Assembly (NCBI GenBank): GCA_026986135.1
Contig: JALSPD010000019.1
Span: forward strand, 1-5,015
Length of the DNA stretch: 5,015 bases
Origin: DHVE2 group archaeon
GTDB taxonomy: Archaea; Thermoplasmatota; Thermoplasmata; Thermoplasmatales; Aciduliprofundaceae
Reading direction: 5' to 3'
This document shows positions 4,933 to 5,015 of this stretch, in pieces. The translations under genes were made by a program, and so were the position numbers. Numbering within the stretch: the first letter of the stretch is position 1; the number at the start of each line of letters is the position of its first letter. A model generated the notes under the pieces. That model had not been told where the DNA came from, did no database searches, and saw only the letters and a program-made list of their open reading frames with translations.

Positions 4933-5015
4933 GTGGCTCTATTGCTCATCATAGTGAATCAATCGTGCCATAGTGGCACCATGATGCCGCATATCTACGG
5001 GGAGAATAGAATATT
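4933..5015 (+). CDS. C13-like peptidase piece beginning just before the catalytic Cys, 3'-truncated by the window
   Basis: Open from GTG 4933 to the window end in the frame ALLLIIVNQSCHSGTMMPHIYGENRI, homologous to residues about 160-183 of the peptidase at 2718. The catalytic-Cys motif NQSCHSG is intact (Cys codon 4966-4968), but there is no room upstream for the His block: the start lies in or directly after the membrane gene. Alternative in-frame start: GTG 4924, overlapping the TGA of the preceding gene. The product would carry Cys without the catalytic His of its own chain, so it is either inactive, completed by another chain, or a silent copy. How far it continues is unknown. Confidence 0.55.
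   Translation, partial: MALLLIIVNQSCHSGTMMPHIYGENRI
4954..5015 (+). repeat. Direct repeat around the catalytic Cys, copy B
   Basis: Partner of 3207-3268. The end of the match is set by the window, so the repeat is probably longer. Confidence 0.7.

Noticed and set aside
3207..5015. Transposon or CRISPR explanation for the repeats
   Set aside because: No transposase, terminal inverted repeats, target-site duplications or regular short repeats with spacers are visible; the repeats are coding and in frame.

Overview
The window reads as archaeal chromosome, most likely a euryarchaeon. The evidence is a BRE plus TATA-box promoter (GAAAG-TTTATATA), strong GGAGGTGAT-type Shine-Dalgarno sites on most genes, tightly packed overlapping genes on one strand, and a tungstate/molybdate transporter of the archaeal Wtp type. 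The moderate-to-low GC and the multi-copy C13 (legumain/caspase-fold) peptidase-like genes would fit a Thermoplasmata-related lineage such as Aciduliprofundum. That placement is inference, not demonstrated.

Region 1 (2-1634) is the end of a conventional ABC-importer operon. A 5'-truncated MetI-type permease (wtpB-like) overlaps by 14 bases an ATPase with a C-terminal TOBE domain (wtpC-like). Both are intact where visible and look like ordinary housekeeping genes.

Region 2 (1635-1768) is a 134-base intergenic control region. It holds a T-run, a clear archaeal promoter, a 7-bp perfect inverted repeat enclosing a perfect Shine-Dalgarno, and a 13-codon leader ORF whose stop codon directly abuts the next ATG.

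Region 3 (1769 to the window end) is an AT-rich, same-strand gene string that looks like an accessory locus. A membrane-anchored, sequon-rich surface protein with a CBM9-like domain is followed, in a different frame and overlapping, by a C13-like cysteine peptidase with visible His and Cys catalytic residues. The frame change at 2700-2750 may be a natural gene boundary (there is a good ribosome site) or a one-base frameshift splitting one larger surface protease. After it, small 5-TM membrane proteins alternate with N-terminally truncated pieces of the same peptidase: 5-TM protein, peptidase tail lacking His and Cys, second 5-TM protein, then a peptidase piece starting just before the catalytic Cys and running off the window.

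The spacer between peptidase tail and membrane gene is conserved (KIYL, stop, GAGGTGAT, four bases, start). This suggests duplication of a [peptidase tail + membrane protein] cassette. The truncated copies are uninterrupted ORFs that overlap or abut their upstream genes, so they may be expressed non-catalytic partners, recombination donors, or decaying duplicates. I do not know the function. A surface-sensing or surface-processing protease with membrane partners is the most natural reading.
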